A stretch of 64,000 nt of DNA from Streptococcus oralis (GCF_016127915.1 NZ_CP066059.1:1756001-1820000), one strand, 5' to 3'. Positions 46,075-55,656 are shown, counted from the stretch's first letter. Made by a program: numbers and translations. Notes: generated from the letters alone by a model not told the origin.

Positions 46075-47379
46075 ATGCAATTTCCAGAAGGATTTGTTGA
46101 AAAATATGAAGCAATACTAGACGATGAGGCAAGAGATTTTCTTGCCTCTTTTAAGCAGGAAGCGGTTTCGGCTTTTCGGGTTAATCCTTTAAAAGAAAGT
46201 CAATTGTCGTTTGCGGATGATATTCCAAATACACCTTGGGGACATTATGGCAAGGTCTCAGGGAAGTCACCAGAGCACGTGACGGGTCTCGTTTATTCAC
46301 AAGAGCCTGCAGCCCAAATGGTGGCCCAGGTAGCTCAACCAAGTCCTGGCATGAAGGTCTTGGACTTGGCGGCAGCACCAGGTGGAAAATCCACTCAACT
46401 AGCAGCTTATCTGGCTAATCAAGGAGTCCTTGTTTCCAACGAAATTTCAAGCAAGCGTGCTAAGATTTTAGTGGAAAATATGGAGCGATTTGGAGCGACA
46501 AACGTTGTTGTAACCAATGAATCTGCTGATCGCTTGGCCAAGGTTTTTAAAGGTTACTTTGATGTGATTGTCCTTGATGCACCTTGCTCGGGTGAAGGAA
46601 TGTTTCGTAAGCAGCCAGATGCCATGGATTATTGGAGTACCAATTATCCTAGCCAATGTGCCAGTCTCCAAAGAGAAATTTTAGAAGATGCAGTGACCAT
46701 GCTTGCAGAAGGAGGGCGTTTGGTCTATTCGACCTGTACTTGGGCACCTGAGGAAAACGAAGAAATCGTCCACTGGTTGCTGGATACTTATGATTTTGAA
46801 TTGCTTCCAGTCGAACATCTGAACGGTATGGTAGCAGGAATTGATCTTCCTGAAACGGCTCGGATGTACCCTCATCATTTCAAGGGAGAAGGTCAGTTTG
46901 TTGCCCACCTGCACTTTAAGGGAGAAAATCCAGCACCTAAATTCAAAGCTAGCAAGAGCAATCTCAGTCGTGAACAATTGGCTTTGTGGCAAGAATTTGC
47001 CCAAAAACACTTGCGGGTCAATCTAGCTGGTATCTTGCAGACTTTTGGAGATCAACTCTATCTTTTGCCAGAGATGCTACCTGATCTAGGGAAACTCAAA
47101 ATTGCCCGAAATGGACTTCATCTGGGGACTTTTAAAAAGAAACGCTTTGAACCAAGCTTTGCTCTGGGATTAGCCTTGAAACCAAGCCAAGTAAAACAAA
47201 GTGTTGAAATCAATGATGAGGACTTTGTAAAATATGTGGCTGGTGAGACTGTTCAATTGTCTGAAGATCGACCAAATGGCTGGTACCAAGTTGTGGTTCA
47301 AGGAAACGGATTAGGCTTTGCCAAGGTAACGGGAAATGTTTTGAAAAATTATTATCCAAAAGGACTCAGATTCAGGTGA
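46075..47379 (+). CDS. rsmF: 16S rRNA m5C methyltransferase (RsmF/NOL1-NOP2-sun family)
   Basis: Methylates cytosines of 16S rRNA. 434 residues: SAM-binding core with LDLAAAPGGKSTQLA, the two catalytic cysteines in LDAPCSGEG and YSTCTW, and a C-terminal PUA-like RNA-binding region. The ATG follows the IMPase stop directly, with GAAAGGAAAG upstream. Last gene of the spx operon; no terminator is obvious before the pst promoter. Confidence 0.94.
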   Translation: MQFPEGFVEKYEAILDDEARDFLASFKQEAVSAFRVNPLKESQLSFADDIPNTPWGHYGKVSGKSPEHVTGLVYSQEPAAQMVAQVAQPSPGMKVLDLAAAPGGKSTQLAAYLANQGVLVSNEISSKRAKILVENMERFGATNVVVTNESADRLAKVFKGYFDVIVLDAPCSGEGMFRKQPDAMDYWSTNYPSQCASLQREILEDAVTMLAEGGRLVYSTCTWAPEENEEIVHWLLDTYDFELLPVEHLNGMVAGIDLPETARMYPHHFKGEGQFVAHLHFKGENPAPKFKASKSNLSREQLALWQEFAQKHLRVNLAGILQTFGDQLYLLPEMLPDLGKLKIARNGLHLGTFKKKRFEPSFALGLALKPSQVKQSVEINDEDFVKYVAGETVQLSEDRPNGWYQVVVQGNGLGFAKVTGNVLKNYYPKGLRFR

Positions 47380-47385
47380 AAAAGC

Positions 47386-47414
47386 TAGTCAAAGAGCCTA
47401 TTCTATGTTATAGT
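47386..47414 (+). promoter_or_regulatory. Promoter of the pst operon
   Basis: TAGTCA (47386-47391), 17-base spacer, TATAGT (47409-47414) preceded by TGT (extended -10). The leader of about 170 bases contains a CCCGCT...AGCGGG inverted repeat (about 47475-47506). No Pho box was recognised with confidence. Confidence 0.55.
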
Positions 47415-47588
47415 GGAAGTATGAGTTTTTTCTGATAGTCTTTCATTATTACTTATATTATACGATGGAATTTCCCGCTCTAAGAATGTCTAGATAAAAT
47501 AAAGCGGGACAATCATTGATGATAATTGGATGATCAGGACAAACGGAAGAAATCAGAACATTTATCATTATGTTCAAGGAGAATAACA

Positions 47589-48467
47589 GTGAAAAAAAGA
47601 AAAAAGCTCGTCATGTCTCTTGCAGCACTTTTGATGGCAGGTTCTCTAGCAGGATGTGCTAGCTGGATTGATCGTGGAGAATCCATGACAGCCGTTGGTT
47701 CAACAGCTCTTCAGCCTCTTGTCGAAGCGGCAGCAGATGAATTTGGTTCTAGAAACATCGGAAAAACAGTCAATGTTCAAGGTGGTGGATCGGGTACAGG
47801 ACTATCTCAAGTCCAGTCTGGAGCAGTAGACATCGGGAACTCTGACGTTTTTGCAGAGGAAAAAGAAGGAATCGATGCTTCAGCTCTAGTAGACCACAAG
47901 GTTGCAGTGGCTGGTCTTGCAGTGATTGTAAACAAAGAAGTGGATGTTGAAAATCTCACAACCGAGCAACTTCGCAAAATCTTTACAGGTGAAGTGACCA
48001 ACTGGAAAGAAGTTGGGGGCAAAGACCTGGCCATTTCAATCATCAACCGAGCAGCAAGTTCTGGTTCACGAGCGACGTTTGATACGGTGGTTATGAATGG
48101 CCAATCTGCTATGCAGAGCCAGGAGCAGGATTCTAACGGGATGGTCAAGTCGATTGTATCCCAAACGCCTGGAGCCATTTCTTACCTAGCCTTTGCCTAT
48201 GTAGATGACTCCGTGAAAAGCATGAAACTGAATGGGTATGAGCCTACGTCTGAGAATGTAACGACCAACAACTGGCCTTTGTGGTCTTATGAACATATGT
48301 ACACACTTGGTCAGCCAAATGAGTTAGCTGCTGAATTCCTAAATTTCGTCCTTTCAGATGAAGCTCAAAATGGAATTGTTAAGGGGATGGGCTATATCTC
48401 TATCAATGAAATGAAAGTCCAAAAGGATGCTTCAGGTACCGTTACAGCAGTAGAAGGAGGTCAATAA
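47589..48467 (+). CDS. pstS: Phosphate-binding lipoprotein PstS
   Basis: Substrate-binding subunit of the phosphate ABC importer, 292 residues. Signal peptide with lipobox SLAGC (Cys23), then [10 protein letters not shown] and [11 protein letters not shown] phosphate-binding loops and a SSGSRATF segment. The start is GTG at 47589 with AAGGAG 7 bases upstream; the longer in-frame ORF from 47526 would bury the signal peptide. The lipid anchor would be added by Lgt. First gene of the pstSCAB-B-phoU operon. Confidence 0.95.
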   Translation: MKKRKKLVMSLAALLMAGSLAGCASWIDRGESMTAVGSTALQPLVEAAADEFGSRNIGKTVNVQGGGSGTGLSQVQSGAVDIGNSDVFAEEKEGIDASALVDHKVAVAGLAVIVNKEVDVENLTTEQLRKIFTGEVTNWKEVGGKDLAISIINRAASSGSRATFDTVVMNGQSAMQSQEQDSNGMVKSIVSQTPGAISYLAFAYVDDSVKSMKLNGYEPTSENVTTNNWPLWSYEHMYTLGQPNELAAEFLNFVLSDEAQNGIVKGMGYISINEMKVQKDASGTVTAVEGGQ

Positions 48468-49384
48468 TGAATCAAGAAGAATTATCTAAAAAATTACTCT
48501 CTCCTTCAAAGAACTCTCGCCTTGAGAAGTTTGGTAAAGGTTTGACCTTCACTTGCCTTTCTTTGATTGTTATCATTGTGGCGATGATTTTGATTTTTGT
48601 AGCCCAAAAAGGCTTGTCGACTTTCTTTGTCAATGGAGTGAACATTTTTGATTTCCTCTTTGGACAAACTTGGAATCCTTCAGGGAAACAATTTGGTGCT
48701 CTTCCGATGATTTTGGGTTCCTTTATTGTGACGATTTTATCAGCTCTTATCGCAACACCCTTTGCTATTGGTGCTGCAGTATTTATGACAGAAGTATCAC
48801 CAAAGGGTGCAAAGATTTTGCAACCGGCCATCGAACTTCTTGTCGGTATTCCTTCAGTCGTCTATGGATTTATCGGTTTGCAAGTTGTGGTGCCTTTTGT
48901 TCGTAGCGTCTTTGGTGGAACTGGTTTTGGGATCTTGTCAGGGATTTTCGTTCTCTTTGTCATGATTCTGCCAACTGTTACCTTTATGACAACAGACAGC
49001 TTGCGTGCTGTTCCTCGTCATTACCGTGAAGCTAGTTTAGCCATGGGAGCCACTCGTTGGCAAACCATCTGGCGTGTGACCTTGAAAGCAGCACGTTCAG
49101 GTATTTTCACTGCAGTGGTCTTTGGGATGGCGCGTGCCTTCGGTGAAGCCCTTGCTATTCAGATGGTGGTCGGAAACTCAGCAGTTATCCCAACCTCGTT
49201 AACAACACCAGCTGCGACTTTGACTTCTGTTTTGACTATGGGTATCGGAAATACCGTCATGGGTACAGTTGATAATAACGTACTCTGGTCACTGGCCTTG
49301 GTATTGCTCTTGATGAGTTTGGCCTTTAACAGTGTGATTAAATTGATTACGAAAGAAAGAGGAAAGAAAAACTATGCACGCTAA
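48467..49384 (+). CDS. pstC: Phosphate ABC transporter permease PstC
   Basis: Membrane subunit of 305 residues with about six helices and the EAA loop (YREASLAMGATRWQ). Its ATG overlaps the pstS stop by one base. Pairs with PstA to form the channel. Confidence 0.96.
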   Translation: MNQEELSKKLLSPSKNSRLEKFGKGLTFTCLSLIVIIVAMILIFVAQKGLSTFFVNGVNIFDFLFGQTWNPSGKQFGALPMILGSFIVTILSALIATPFAIGAAVFMTEVSPKGAKILQPAIELLVGIPSVVYGFIGLQVVVPFVRSVFGGTGFGILSGIFVLFVMILPTVTFMTTDSLRAVPRHYREASLAMGATRWQTIWRVTLKAARSGIFTAVVFGMARAFGEALAIQMVVGNSAVIPTSLTTPAATLTSVLTMGIGNTVMGTVDNNVLWSLALVLLLMSLAFNSVIKLITKERGKKNYAR

Positions 49385-50258
49385 GAAATTAGATAAACTT
49401 GCAACAGCTGTCCTCTATACCATCGCGGGTATCATCGTGACCATCTTGGCGTCCTTGATTCTCTATATCCTGGTGAGAGGGTTACCGCATATCTCTTGGT
49501 CCTTCTTGACTGGGAAATCCTCCTCTTATCAAGCAGGTGGGGGTATCGGGATTCAGCTCTACAATTCCTTCTTCCTTCTGGTCATTACCTTGATCATTTC
49601 TGTTCCCCTGTCCATGGGAGCTGGCATTTTCCTTGCTGAGTATGCCAAAAAAGGGCCTGTGACCAATTTTATTCGTACCTGTATTGAGATTTTGTCTTCT
49701 CTACCATCAGTCGTTGTAGGTCTCTTTGGTTACTTGATTTTTGTAGTCCAGTTTGAGTATGGATTTTCAATCATTTCAGGTGCCTTGGCCTTGACGGTCT
49801 TTAACCTCCCTCAGATGACTCGAAATGTTGAGGACAGTTTAAAACACGTTCACCATACACAACGTGAGGCTGGTCTGGCCCTCGGAATTTCTCGTTGGGA
49901 GACTGTGGTCCATGTCGTCATTCCAGAAGCCCTTCCAGGTATCGTAACGGGTGTTGTCTTGGCCTCTGGCCGTATCTTTGGTGAGGCTGCCGCTCTTATC
50001 TATACGGCAGGACAATCCGCTCCAGCCCTTGACTGGTCTAACTGGAATATCCTCAGTGTTACCAGTCCTATCTCAATCTTCCGTCAAGCAGAAACCTTGG
50101 CAGTCCATATCTGGAAGGTCAACAGTGAAGGAACCATTCCTGATGCTACTATCGTATCAGCAGGTTCTGCCGCTGTGCTCCTCATCTTTATCTTGATTTT
50201 TAACTTTGGAGCACGCAAACTCGGAAGCTATTTACACAAGAAATTAACCGCTGCCTAA
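49374..50258 (+). CDS. pstA: Phosphate ABC transporter permease PstA
   Basis: Second membrane subunit, 294 residues, about six helices, EAA loop QREAGLALGISRWE. Overlaps pstC by 11 bases, so it is translationally coupled. Confidence 0.96.
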   Translation: MHAKKLDKLATAVLYTIAGIIVTILASLILYILVRGLPHISWSFLTGKSSSYQAGGGIGIQLYNSFFLLVITLIISVPLSMGAGIFLAEYAKKGPVTNFIRTCIEILSSLPSVVVGLFGYLIFVVQFEYGFSIISGALALTVFNLPQMTRNVEDSLKHVHHTQREAGLALGISRWETVVHVVIPEALPGIVTGVVLASGRIFGEAAALIYTAGQSAPALDWSNWNILSVTSPISIFRQAETLAVHIWKVNSEGTIPDATIVSAGSAAVLLIFILIFNFGARKLGSYLHKKLTAA

Positions 50259-50268
50259 AGGAGAAGCC

Positions 50269-51072
50269 ATGTCAAAATATAACTGGGATGAAAAGCATAT
50301 CATCACCTTCCCTGAAGAAAAAGTGGCCCTCTCTACCAAGGATTTACATGTTTACTATGGTAAAAATGAATCCATCAAGGGCATCGATATGCAATTTGAA
50401 AAAAATAAAATTACAGCCTTGATTGGCCCCTCTGGATCAGGGAAATCTACTTATCTTCGCAGTCTCAATCGGATGAATGATACTATTGATATTGCCAAGG
50501 TCACAGGTCAAATCCTCTATCGAGGGATTGATGTTAATCGTCCAGAAATCAATGTCTATGAGATGCGCAAGCATATCGGAATGGTCTTTCAACGTCCAAA
50601 TCCATTTGCTAAGTCTATTTATCGCAACATTACTTTTGCTCATGAACGTGCAGGTGTTAAGGACAAGAAAGTCCTTGATGAAATTGTAGAAACCTCTCTA
50701 AGACAGGCTGCCCTTTGGGATCAGGTCAAAGACGACCTCCACAAATCAGCCTTGATGCTTTCTGGAGGTCAGCAACAACGTCTCTGTATCGCTCGCGCCA
50801 TCTCTGTTAAGCCAGATATCCTCTTGATGGATGAACCGGCTTCAGCCTTGGATCCAATTGCGACAGCCCAACTTGAAGAAACCATGTTGGAATTGAAGAA
50901 GGACTTTACCATCATCATCGTTACCCACAGTATGCAACAGGCTGCGCGTGCAAGTGACTACACAGGATTTTTCTACCTTGGTGATTTGATTGAGTATGAT
51001 AAGACATCCAATATTTTCCAAAATGCTAAGTTACAGTCAACCAATGACTATGTAACGGGACACTTTGGTTAG
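50269..51072 (+). CDS. pstB: Phosphate ABC transporter ATPase PstB (first copy)
   Basis: ATP-binding subunit of 267 residues. Walker [11 protein letters not shown]-loop VFQRPNPF, signature LSGGQQQR, Walker B LLMDEP, D-loop SALD and an intact H-loop histidine in VTHSMQQ. Followed after 12 bases by a second PstB, so the transporter could use a heterodimeric ATPase. AAAGGAG precedes the ATG. Confidence 0.96.
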   Translation: MSKYNWDEKHIITFPEEKVALSTKDLHVYYGKNESIKGIDMQFEKNKITALIGPSGSGKSTYLRSLNRMNDTIDIAKVTGQILYRGIDVNRPEINVYEMRKHIGMVFQRPNPFAKSIYRNITFAHERAGVKDKKVLDEIVETSLRQAALWDQVKDDLHKSALMLSGGQQQRLCIARAISVKPDILLMDEPASALDPIATAQLEETMLELKKDFTIIIVTHSMQQAARASDYTGFFYLGDLIEYDKTSNIFQNAKLQSTNDYVTGHFG

Positions 51073-51084
51073 AAAGGAAACGGT

Positions 51085-51843
51085 ATGTCAGAAGCGATTT
51101 TACAGGTGTCAGACCTGTCCGTTTATTACAATAAAAAGAAGGCCTTGAATAGTGTTTCCCTTTCTTTCCAACCTAAGGAAATAACGGCCTTGATAGGTCC
51201 ATCTGGATCAGGAAAGTCCACCCTACTCAAAGCTATCAACCGCATGGGCGATCTAAATCCTGAGGTGACAACAACGGGATCAGTGGTCTATAATGGTCAC
51301 AATATCTACAGTCCCCGCACCGATACGGTTGAATTGCGTAAGGAAATCGGTATGGTCTTTCAACAGCCCAATCCCTTCCCTATGTCTATCTACGAAAATG
51401 TTGTCTATGGGCTACGTATCAATGGGGTTAAGAACAAGCAAGTTCTTGATGAAGCAGTGGAAAAGGCCCTGCAACGTGCTTCTATCTGGGATGAAGTAAA
51501 GGATCGTTTGCATGATTCGGCCATTGGTCTCTCAGGTGGACAACAACAACGTGTTTGTGTTGCTCGTGTCTTAGCAACCAGTCCGAAAATTATCCTCTTA
51601 GATGAACCAACTTCAGCTTTGGATCCTATTTCTGCAGGTAAGATTGAGGAAACCTTGTATGGTCTGAAAGATAAATACACCATGCTCTTGGTAACGCGTT
51701 CGATGCAACAAGCTTCTCGTATCTCTGATAAAACAGGATTTTTCCTAGATGGGGATTTAATCGAGTTTAACGATACGAAGAAGATGTTCCTAGACCCACA
51801 AAACAAGGAAACAGAAGATTATATTACAGGAAAATTTGGATAA
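51085..51843 (+). CDS. pstB: Phosphate ABC transporter ATPase PstB (second copy, H-loop Arg)
   Basis: Second ATP-binding subunit, 252 residues. Walker [11 protein letters not shown]-loop FQQPNPF, signature LSGGQQQR and Walker B ILLDEP are intact, but the H-loop histidine is replaced by arginine at residue 205 (LVTRSMQQ; codon CGT at 51697-51699). In ABC ATPases that histidine contacts the ATP gamma-phosphate, so this copy may be weakly active or form one degenerate site in a heterodimer (inference). Confidence 0.95.
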   Translation: MSEAILQVSDLSVYYNKKKALNSVSLSFQPKEITALIGPSGSGKSTLLKAINRMGDLNPEVTTTGSVVYNGHNIYSPRTDTVELRKEIGMVFQQPNPFPMSIYENVVYGLRINGVKNKQVLDEAVEKALQRASIWDEVKDRLHDSAIGLSGGQQQRVCVARVLATSPKIILLDEPTSALDPISAGKIEETLYGLKDKYTMLLVTRSMQQASRISDKTGFFLDGDLIEFNDTKKMFLDPQNKETEDYITGKFG

Positions 51844-51854
51844 GGAGTTGAATG

Positions 51855-52508
51855 ATGTTACGATCTCAATTTGAAGAAGATTTGGAGAAATTGCACAACC
51901 AGTTCTATGCTATGGGACAAGAAGTGCTCTCGCAGATCAATCGTACAGTGCGTGCTTTTGTTACGCATGACCGTGATTTGGCAAAAGAAGTCATCGAAGA
52001 CGATGCAGAAGTAAATGAATACGAAGTGAAGTTGGAAAAGAAATCATTTGAAATGATTGCCCTTCAACAACCTGTTTCGCAAGATCTTCGTACCGTCTTG
52101 ACCGTTCTCAAGGCAGTGTCAGACGTAGAACGCATGGGAGATCATGCAGTGTCTATAGCTGAGGCGACCATTCGTATGAAGGGGGAGCAACGTATCCCTT
52201 CTGTTGAAGAAGAAATCAAAAAGATGGGACGCGACGTGAAAAACTTCGTCGAAGCGGCTCTAGATCTCTATCTCAACGGTTCTGTGGATCAAGCCTACGA
52301 AGTAGCAGCGATGGACGAAAAAATCAACCATTACTTTGATAGCATCCGTGATTTGGCTACAGAAGAAATTAGGAAAAATCCTGAAGCTATCGTTACAGGC
52401 CGTGATTACTTCCAGGTCATTTCTTTCTTGGAACGTATCGGAGACTACGCTAAAAATATCTGTGAATGGGTTGTTTACTTTGAAACAGGTAAGATTGTCG
52501 AACTATAA
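51855..52508 (+). CDS. phoU: Phosphate transport regulator PhoU
   Basis: Helical metal-binding regulator that links the Pst transporter to phosphate signalling. 217 residues with two PhoU repeats, each with the E-R-M/I-GD metal motif (VERMGDHA and LERIGDYA). AAGGAG is best spaced for ATG 51855; the preceding ATG at 51852 is also possible. Last gene of the pst operon. Confidence 0.95.
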   Translation: MLRSQFEEDLEKLHNQFYAMGQEVLSQINRTVRAFVTHDRDLAKEVIEDDAEVNEYEVKLEKKSFEMIALQQPVSQDLRTVLTVLKAVSDVERMGDHAVSIAEATIRMKGEQRIPSVEEEIKKMGRDVKNFVEAALDLYLNGSVDQAYEVAAMDEKINHYFDSIRDLATEEIRKNPEAIVTGRDYFQVISFLERIGDYAKNICEWVVYFETGKIVEL

Positions 52509-52532
52509 GAAACAGTTTAAATATACAGAACA

Positions 52533-52565
52533 AAGGCTGATTAGAATAAATCAGTCTTCTTTTTA
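52533..52565 (+). terminator. Terminator after the pst operon
   Basis: AAGGCTGATT-agaata-AATCAGTCTT (one wobble) followed by CTTTTT. Confidence 0.85.
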
Positions 52566-52603
52566 TGAAAAGAATTGTTTTACAATCAAAATCTCTAAAA
52601 GGG

Positions 52604-52632
52604 TTGACAACTATTTTTAAAAGAGTTATAAT
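52604..52632 (+). promoter_or_regulatory. Consensus promoter of the amino-acid-binding lipoprotein gene
   Basis: TTGACA (52604-52609), 17-base spacer, TATAAT (52627-52632): a perfect sigma-A promoter. Confidence 0.9.
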
Positions 52633-52663
52633 TATTCAGAATTAACAGAAAGGTCGTTTATTT

Positions 52664-53479
52664 ATGAAATTTAAGAAATGGATATTAGTTGTGTGTAGCA
52701 TGCTTGCCAGTGTGGTTTTAGTAGCTTGCCAGTCAGGAACAGATAGTTCTCAATCTGCTGTGGACGCTATTAAACAAAAAGGGAAGCTAGTTGTTGCGAC
52801 CAGCCCAGACTATACGCCGTTTGAATTCCAAGCCTTGGTAGATGGTAAAAACCAAGTGGTTGGTGCAGATATTGATATGGCTCAAGCAATTGCAGACGAG
52901 CTTGGGGTTAAACTTGAAATCTCTAGCATGAGTTTTGACAATGTCTTGACCAGTCTTCAAACTGGAAAGGCTGACTTGGCCATTGCAGGAATTAGTGCTA
53001 CAGATGAGAGAAAGGAAGTCTTTGACTTTTCAATCCCTTACTATGAAAATAAGATGAGTTTCTTGGTTAGAAAAGCCGATTTAGACAAATACAAGGATCT
53101 TACAAGCCTCGCAAGTGCCAATATCGCAGCTCAAAAGGGAACTGTGCCAGAAACCATGGTCAAGGAACAATTGCCAAATGCCCAGTTGACATCCTTGACC
53201 AATATGGGGGAAGCAGTCAATGAGTTGCAGGCTGGAAAAGTGGATGCTGTTCATATGGATGAACCAGTTGCTCTTAGCTACGCAGGTAAAAACTCGGACC
53301 TTGTCGTTGCATCTGTTAACTTGACGATGAAAGATGGCGAAGCCAATGCCGTTGCTATCAAGAAGGATCAATCAGACTTGAAAGCAGTAGTAGATAAGGT
53401 TATCCAAAAACTGAAAGATGACGGAACCTATCAAAAGTATCTAGAAAAGGCAGCGAAACTAACAGAAGTTGAACAATAA
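52664..53479 (+). CDS. Amino-acid ABC transporter substrate-binding lipoprotein (orphan)
   Basis: Periplasmic-binding-protein family 3 lipoprotein of 271 residues. Signal peptide with lipobox LVAC (Cys22), then the SBP3 pattern VVATSPDYTPFEF, GADIDMAQAIA, and GISATDERKEVFDFS. Probably binds glutamine or another polar amino acid. No permease or ATPase genes are next to it, so it must dock with a transporter encoded elsewhere or act as a sensor. It has a consensus promoter and its own terminator. Confidence 0.93.
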   Translation: MKFKKWILVVCSMLASVVLVACQSGTDSSQSAVDAIKQKGKLVVATSPDYTPFEFQALVDGKNQVVGADIDMAQAIADELGVKLEISSMSFDNVLTSLQTGKADLAIAGISATDERKEVFDFSIPYYENKMSFLVRKADLDKYKDLTSLASANIAAQKGTVPETMVKEQLPNAQLTSLTNMGEAVNELQAGKVDAVHMDEPVALSYAGKNSDLVVASVNLTMKDGEANAVAIKKDQSDLKAVVDKVIQKLKDDGTYQKYLEKAAKLTEVEQ

Positions 53480-53481
53480 GA

Positions 53482-53517
53482 AAAAGCAGAGTTGGACTTT
53501 AATCCAATTCTGCTTTT
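53482..53517. terminator. Bidirectional terminator between the binding protein and MocR genes
   Basis: AAAAGCAGAGTTGGA pairs with TCCAATTCTGCTTTT (53503-53517; one wobble) with a 6-base loop. The stop codon of the convergent MocR gene lies within it. Confidence 0.9.
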
Positions 53518-54770
53518 ATGTATCCTAATAGCTCTTCTAGATTTTCGAGAGAGACTTTGGCGAACTGATAAGGGCAGGTGTCCAAATAAGCCTTCTCAAA
53601 AAAGTCTAGTTTGAGTGAGCTGTGTTTCAAACTGGCAATCTTAGGATAGTTTCTCAAATCAAGGAGAAGGCCATCATGTAGAGGATAGTGGGGCAAGGGA
53701 CAGGTGTTTTTTTCAAGTATTTCCTTAATCCGGGCCTGATAGTTCTCTTGAAGGGTAAGGCGGGCCAGTCGATTTTTGTCAAATAACTGGCTATCGATGT
53801 AAAGAGAAAGAGCCTTTTGCATGATGAGATTGCTGTCATAGTCCAGGATATTTTTGTAGGAAACAAAGGCCTCTTTTAGAGCATTTGGGAGAATGAGGGC
53901 GGTAATACGAAGGGCTGGAAAGAGACTGGTTGAGAAGGACTTGATATAAATGACCCGATCCTCAGTATCCAGATAGTGGAAGGTTTGGCCCTTTCTAGGA
54001 TCTAGGTCCCCTAGATAGTCATCCTCGACGATATATACACCATACTGATTTGCTAGATCCAGAATAGCCCTTTTTTCCTGATCAGAATAGGAATGACCTA
54101 GAGGATAGTGGAAGCGAGGAATGGTGTAGAAAAACTTGATTTTCCCGGATTTGAATTGTTTTTCCAGTTCGTCAAGGTCAATCCCATCGATTCGGCGTTC
54201 AATGGTCCTGTAGGTCAATCCCTGGGCGACCAAGAGACGATTCATTCGGTGGTAAGTCGGCTGTTCAACCAAAATCTCCTCTCCCTGGCTCGGAAAGTTA
54301 ATCTGAGAAAGGATAAAGAGAGCTTGCTGGGTACCAGATGTTAGAACCAGTTGGTCGGGTTTGCAGTAGAGGGCTTGGTTGAAAAGAAGTTGATGGACAG
54401 ATTGTCTGAGTTCCTCAAGCCCTTCTTGGTTGTCATAGTAGTTGAAGAGGTAGTTTTCTCGGCCTATCAGGGTTTCATTGACACAGAGTCGGAAGTCGTC
54501 ATAGGCACTAGCATGCTCGTCAGTGACTTCGATTTCCAAGTCTTGGTGCGGTCCTTGTTCTAGAACATAGTAGCCACTTTGGGGTTTGGCATAGAGGTAT
54601 TGTTCATGGCGTAATTCCAGCAGGGCTCGTTGGATAGTGTCCTTGCTACAATGAAAGTCCAGACTCAGTTGACGGATAGAGGGAAGCCGGCTACCTGTTG
54701 GGAATTTTCCTGATTCGATCCCCTTTTTGAGAAAGGAAACGACTGCTTGGTATTTACTTTCTTTCTTCAT
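53499..54770 (-). CDS. MocR-type (GntR/aminotransferase) transcriptional regulator
   Basis: Regulator of 423 residues: N-terminal GntR winged helix (about 1-70; SRLPSIRQLSLDFHCSKDT recognition region), linker, and a class I aminotransferase-like domain (about 100-420) with the PLP region VEDDYLGDL and the PLP lysine in YIKSFSTSLFPALR. MocR proteins sense amino acids or PLP. Target not visible here; budA transcribed divergently next to it is one candidate. GGAGGT precedes the ATG and a good promoter lies behind it. Confidence 0.93.
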   Translation of the reverse strand: MKKESKYQAVVSFLKKGIESGKFPTGSRLPSIRQLSLDFHCSKDTIQRALLELRHEQYLYAKPQSGYYVLEQGPHQDLEIEVTDEHASAYDDFRLCVNETLIGRENYLFNYYDNQEGLEELRQSVHQLLFNQALYCKPDQLVLTSGTQQALFILSQINFPSQGEEILVEQPTYHRMNRLLVAQGLTYRTIERRIDGIDLDELEKQFKSGKIKFFYTIPRFHYPLGHSYSDQEKRAILDLANQYGVYIVEDDYLGDLDPRKGQTFHYLDTEDRVIYIKSFSTSLFPALRITALILPNALKEAFVSYKNILDYDSNLIMQKALSLYIDSQLFDKNRLARLTLQENYQARIKEILEKNTCPLPHYPLHDGLLLDLRNYPKIASLKHSSLKLDFFEKAYLDTCPYQFAKVSLENLEELLGYIKAELD

Positions 54771-54795
54771 TCCAGACCTCCGTTGATTTTGTTAC

Positions 54796-54824
54796 ATTGT
54801 ACCTTTTTTTTGCCTCCTTTGCAA
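54796..54824 (-). promoter_or_regulatory. Promoter of the MocR gene
   Basis: On the minus strand, TTGCAA (54824-54819), 17-base spacer, TACAAT (54801-54796). Divergent from the budA promoter, 20 bases apart. Confidence 0.75.
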
Positions 54825-54844
54825 TGGGAAAAGCATTTCTCCCT

Positions 54845-54873
54845 TTCACAACTAGGAGCAAATGTGGTATACT
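54845..54873 (+). promoter_or_regulatory. Promoter of budA
   Basis: TTCACA (54845-54850), 17-base spacer, TATACT (54868-54873) preceded by TGG (extended -10). Confidence 0.75.
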
Positions 54874-54915
54874 TAGAAAGTATGATGATTCATTGAACAG
54901 AAGATAAGAAAGAGA

Positions 54916-55647
54916 ATGGATAGAAAAGTGCAGGAACCGGTTAAATTATTTCAATACAATACTCTAGGTGCCCTAATGGCAGGTCTCTATGGTGGAACCA
55001 TGACAGTGGGAGAATTGCTGGAACATGGTGATCTTGGTTTGGGGACTTTGGATTCGATTGACGGGGAGTTGATTGTCCTTGATGGCAAAGCTTATCAAGC
55101 CAAGGGGTCTGGTCAAACGCCTGAAATCGTTGAAGTGGCAGCGGATGCCCTTATTCCCTATGCAGCAGTGGTTCCTCATCAGGCAGAAGTGATTTTTCGT
55201 CAGCGCTTTGAGATGACGGATAAGGAATTAGAAAAGCGGATTGAGTCCTACTATGATGGGGAAAATCTTTTTCGTTCCATCAAAATTCATGGCGAATTTT
55301 CACAAATGCACGTACGGATGATTCCTAAATCCACTCCTGATACCAAGTTTGCTGATGTCGCGACTCACCAACCTGAATATAGCCGTGAAAATGTATCGGG
55401 AACCATTGTTGGATTTTGGACACCGGAAATTTTCCATGGGGTGAGTGTTGCAGGCTACCATTTGCATTTTATCTCAGATGATTTGACCTTTGGTGGGCAT
55501 GTGATGGACTTTGTTATCAAAGAAGGAATGATTGAGGTTGGGGCAGTCGACCAGTTGGACCAACGTTTTCCAGTCCAAGATCGCCAGTATTTATTTGCCA
55601 AATTTAACGTTGACGAGATGAAGAAAGATATTGATAAGTCAGAATAG
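54916..55647 (+). CDS. budA: Alpha-acetolactate decarboxylase
   Basis: Converts acetolactate to acetoin, a pH-neutral overflow product, and so helps balance pyruvate and branched-chain amino acid pools. 243 residues, normal length. The zinc site is visible as GYHLHFISDDLTFGGHV. AGAAAGAGA precedes the ATG. First gene of a two-gene operon divergent from the MocR gene. Confidence 0.95.
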   Translation: MDRKVQEPVKLFQYNTLGALMAGLYGGTMTVGELLEHGDLGLGTLDSIDGELIVLDGKAYQAKGSGQTPEIVEVAADALIPYAAVVPHQAEVIFRQRFEMTDKELEKRIESYYDGENLFRSIKIHGEFSQMHVRMIPKSTPDTKFADVATHQPEYSRENVSGTIVGFWTPEIFHGVSVAGYHLHFISDDLTFGGHVMDFVIKEGMIEVGAVDQLDQRFPVQDRQYLFAKFNVDEMKKDIDKSE

Positions 55648-55656
55648 GAGAAAAAG

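Noticed and set aside
47526..47588. 21-residue extension of PstS
   Set aside because: It would place charged residues before the lipoprotein signal peptide; GTG 47589 has AAGGAG at ideal spacing.
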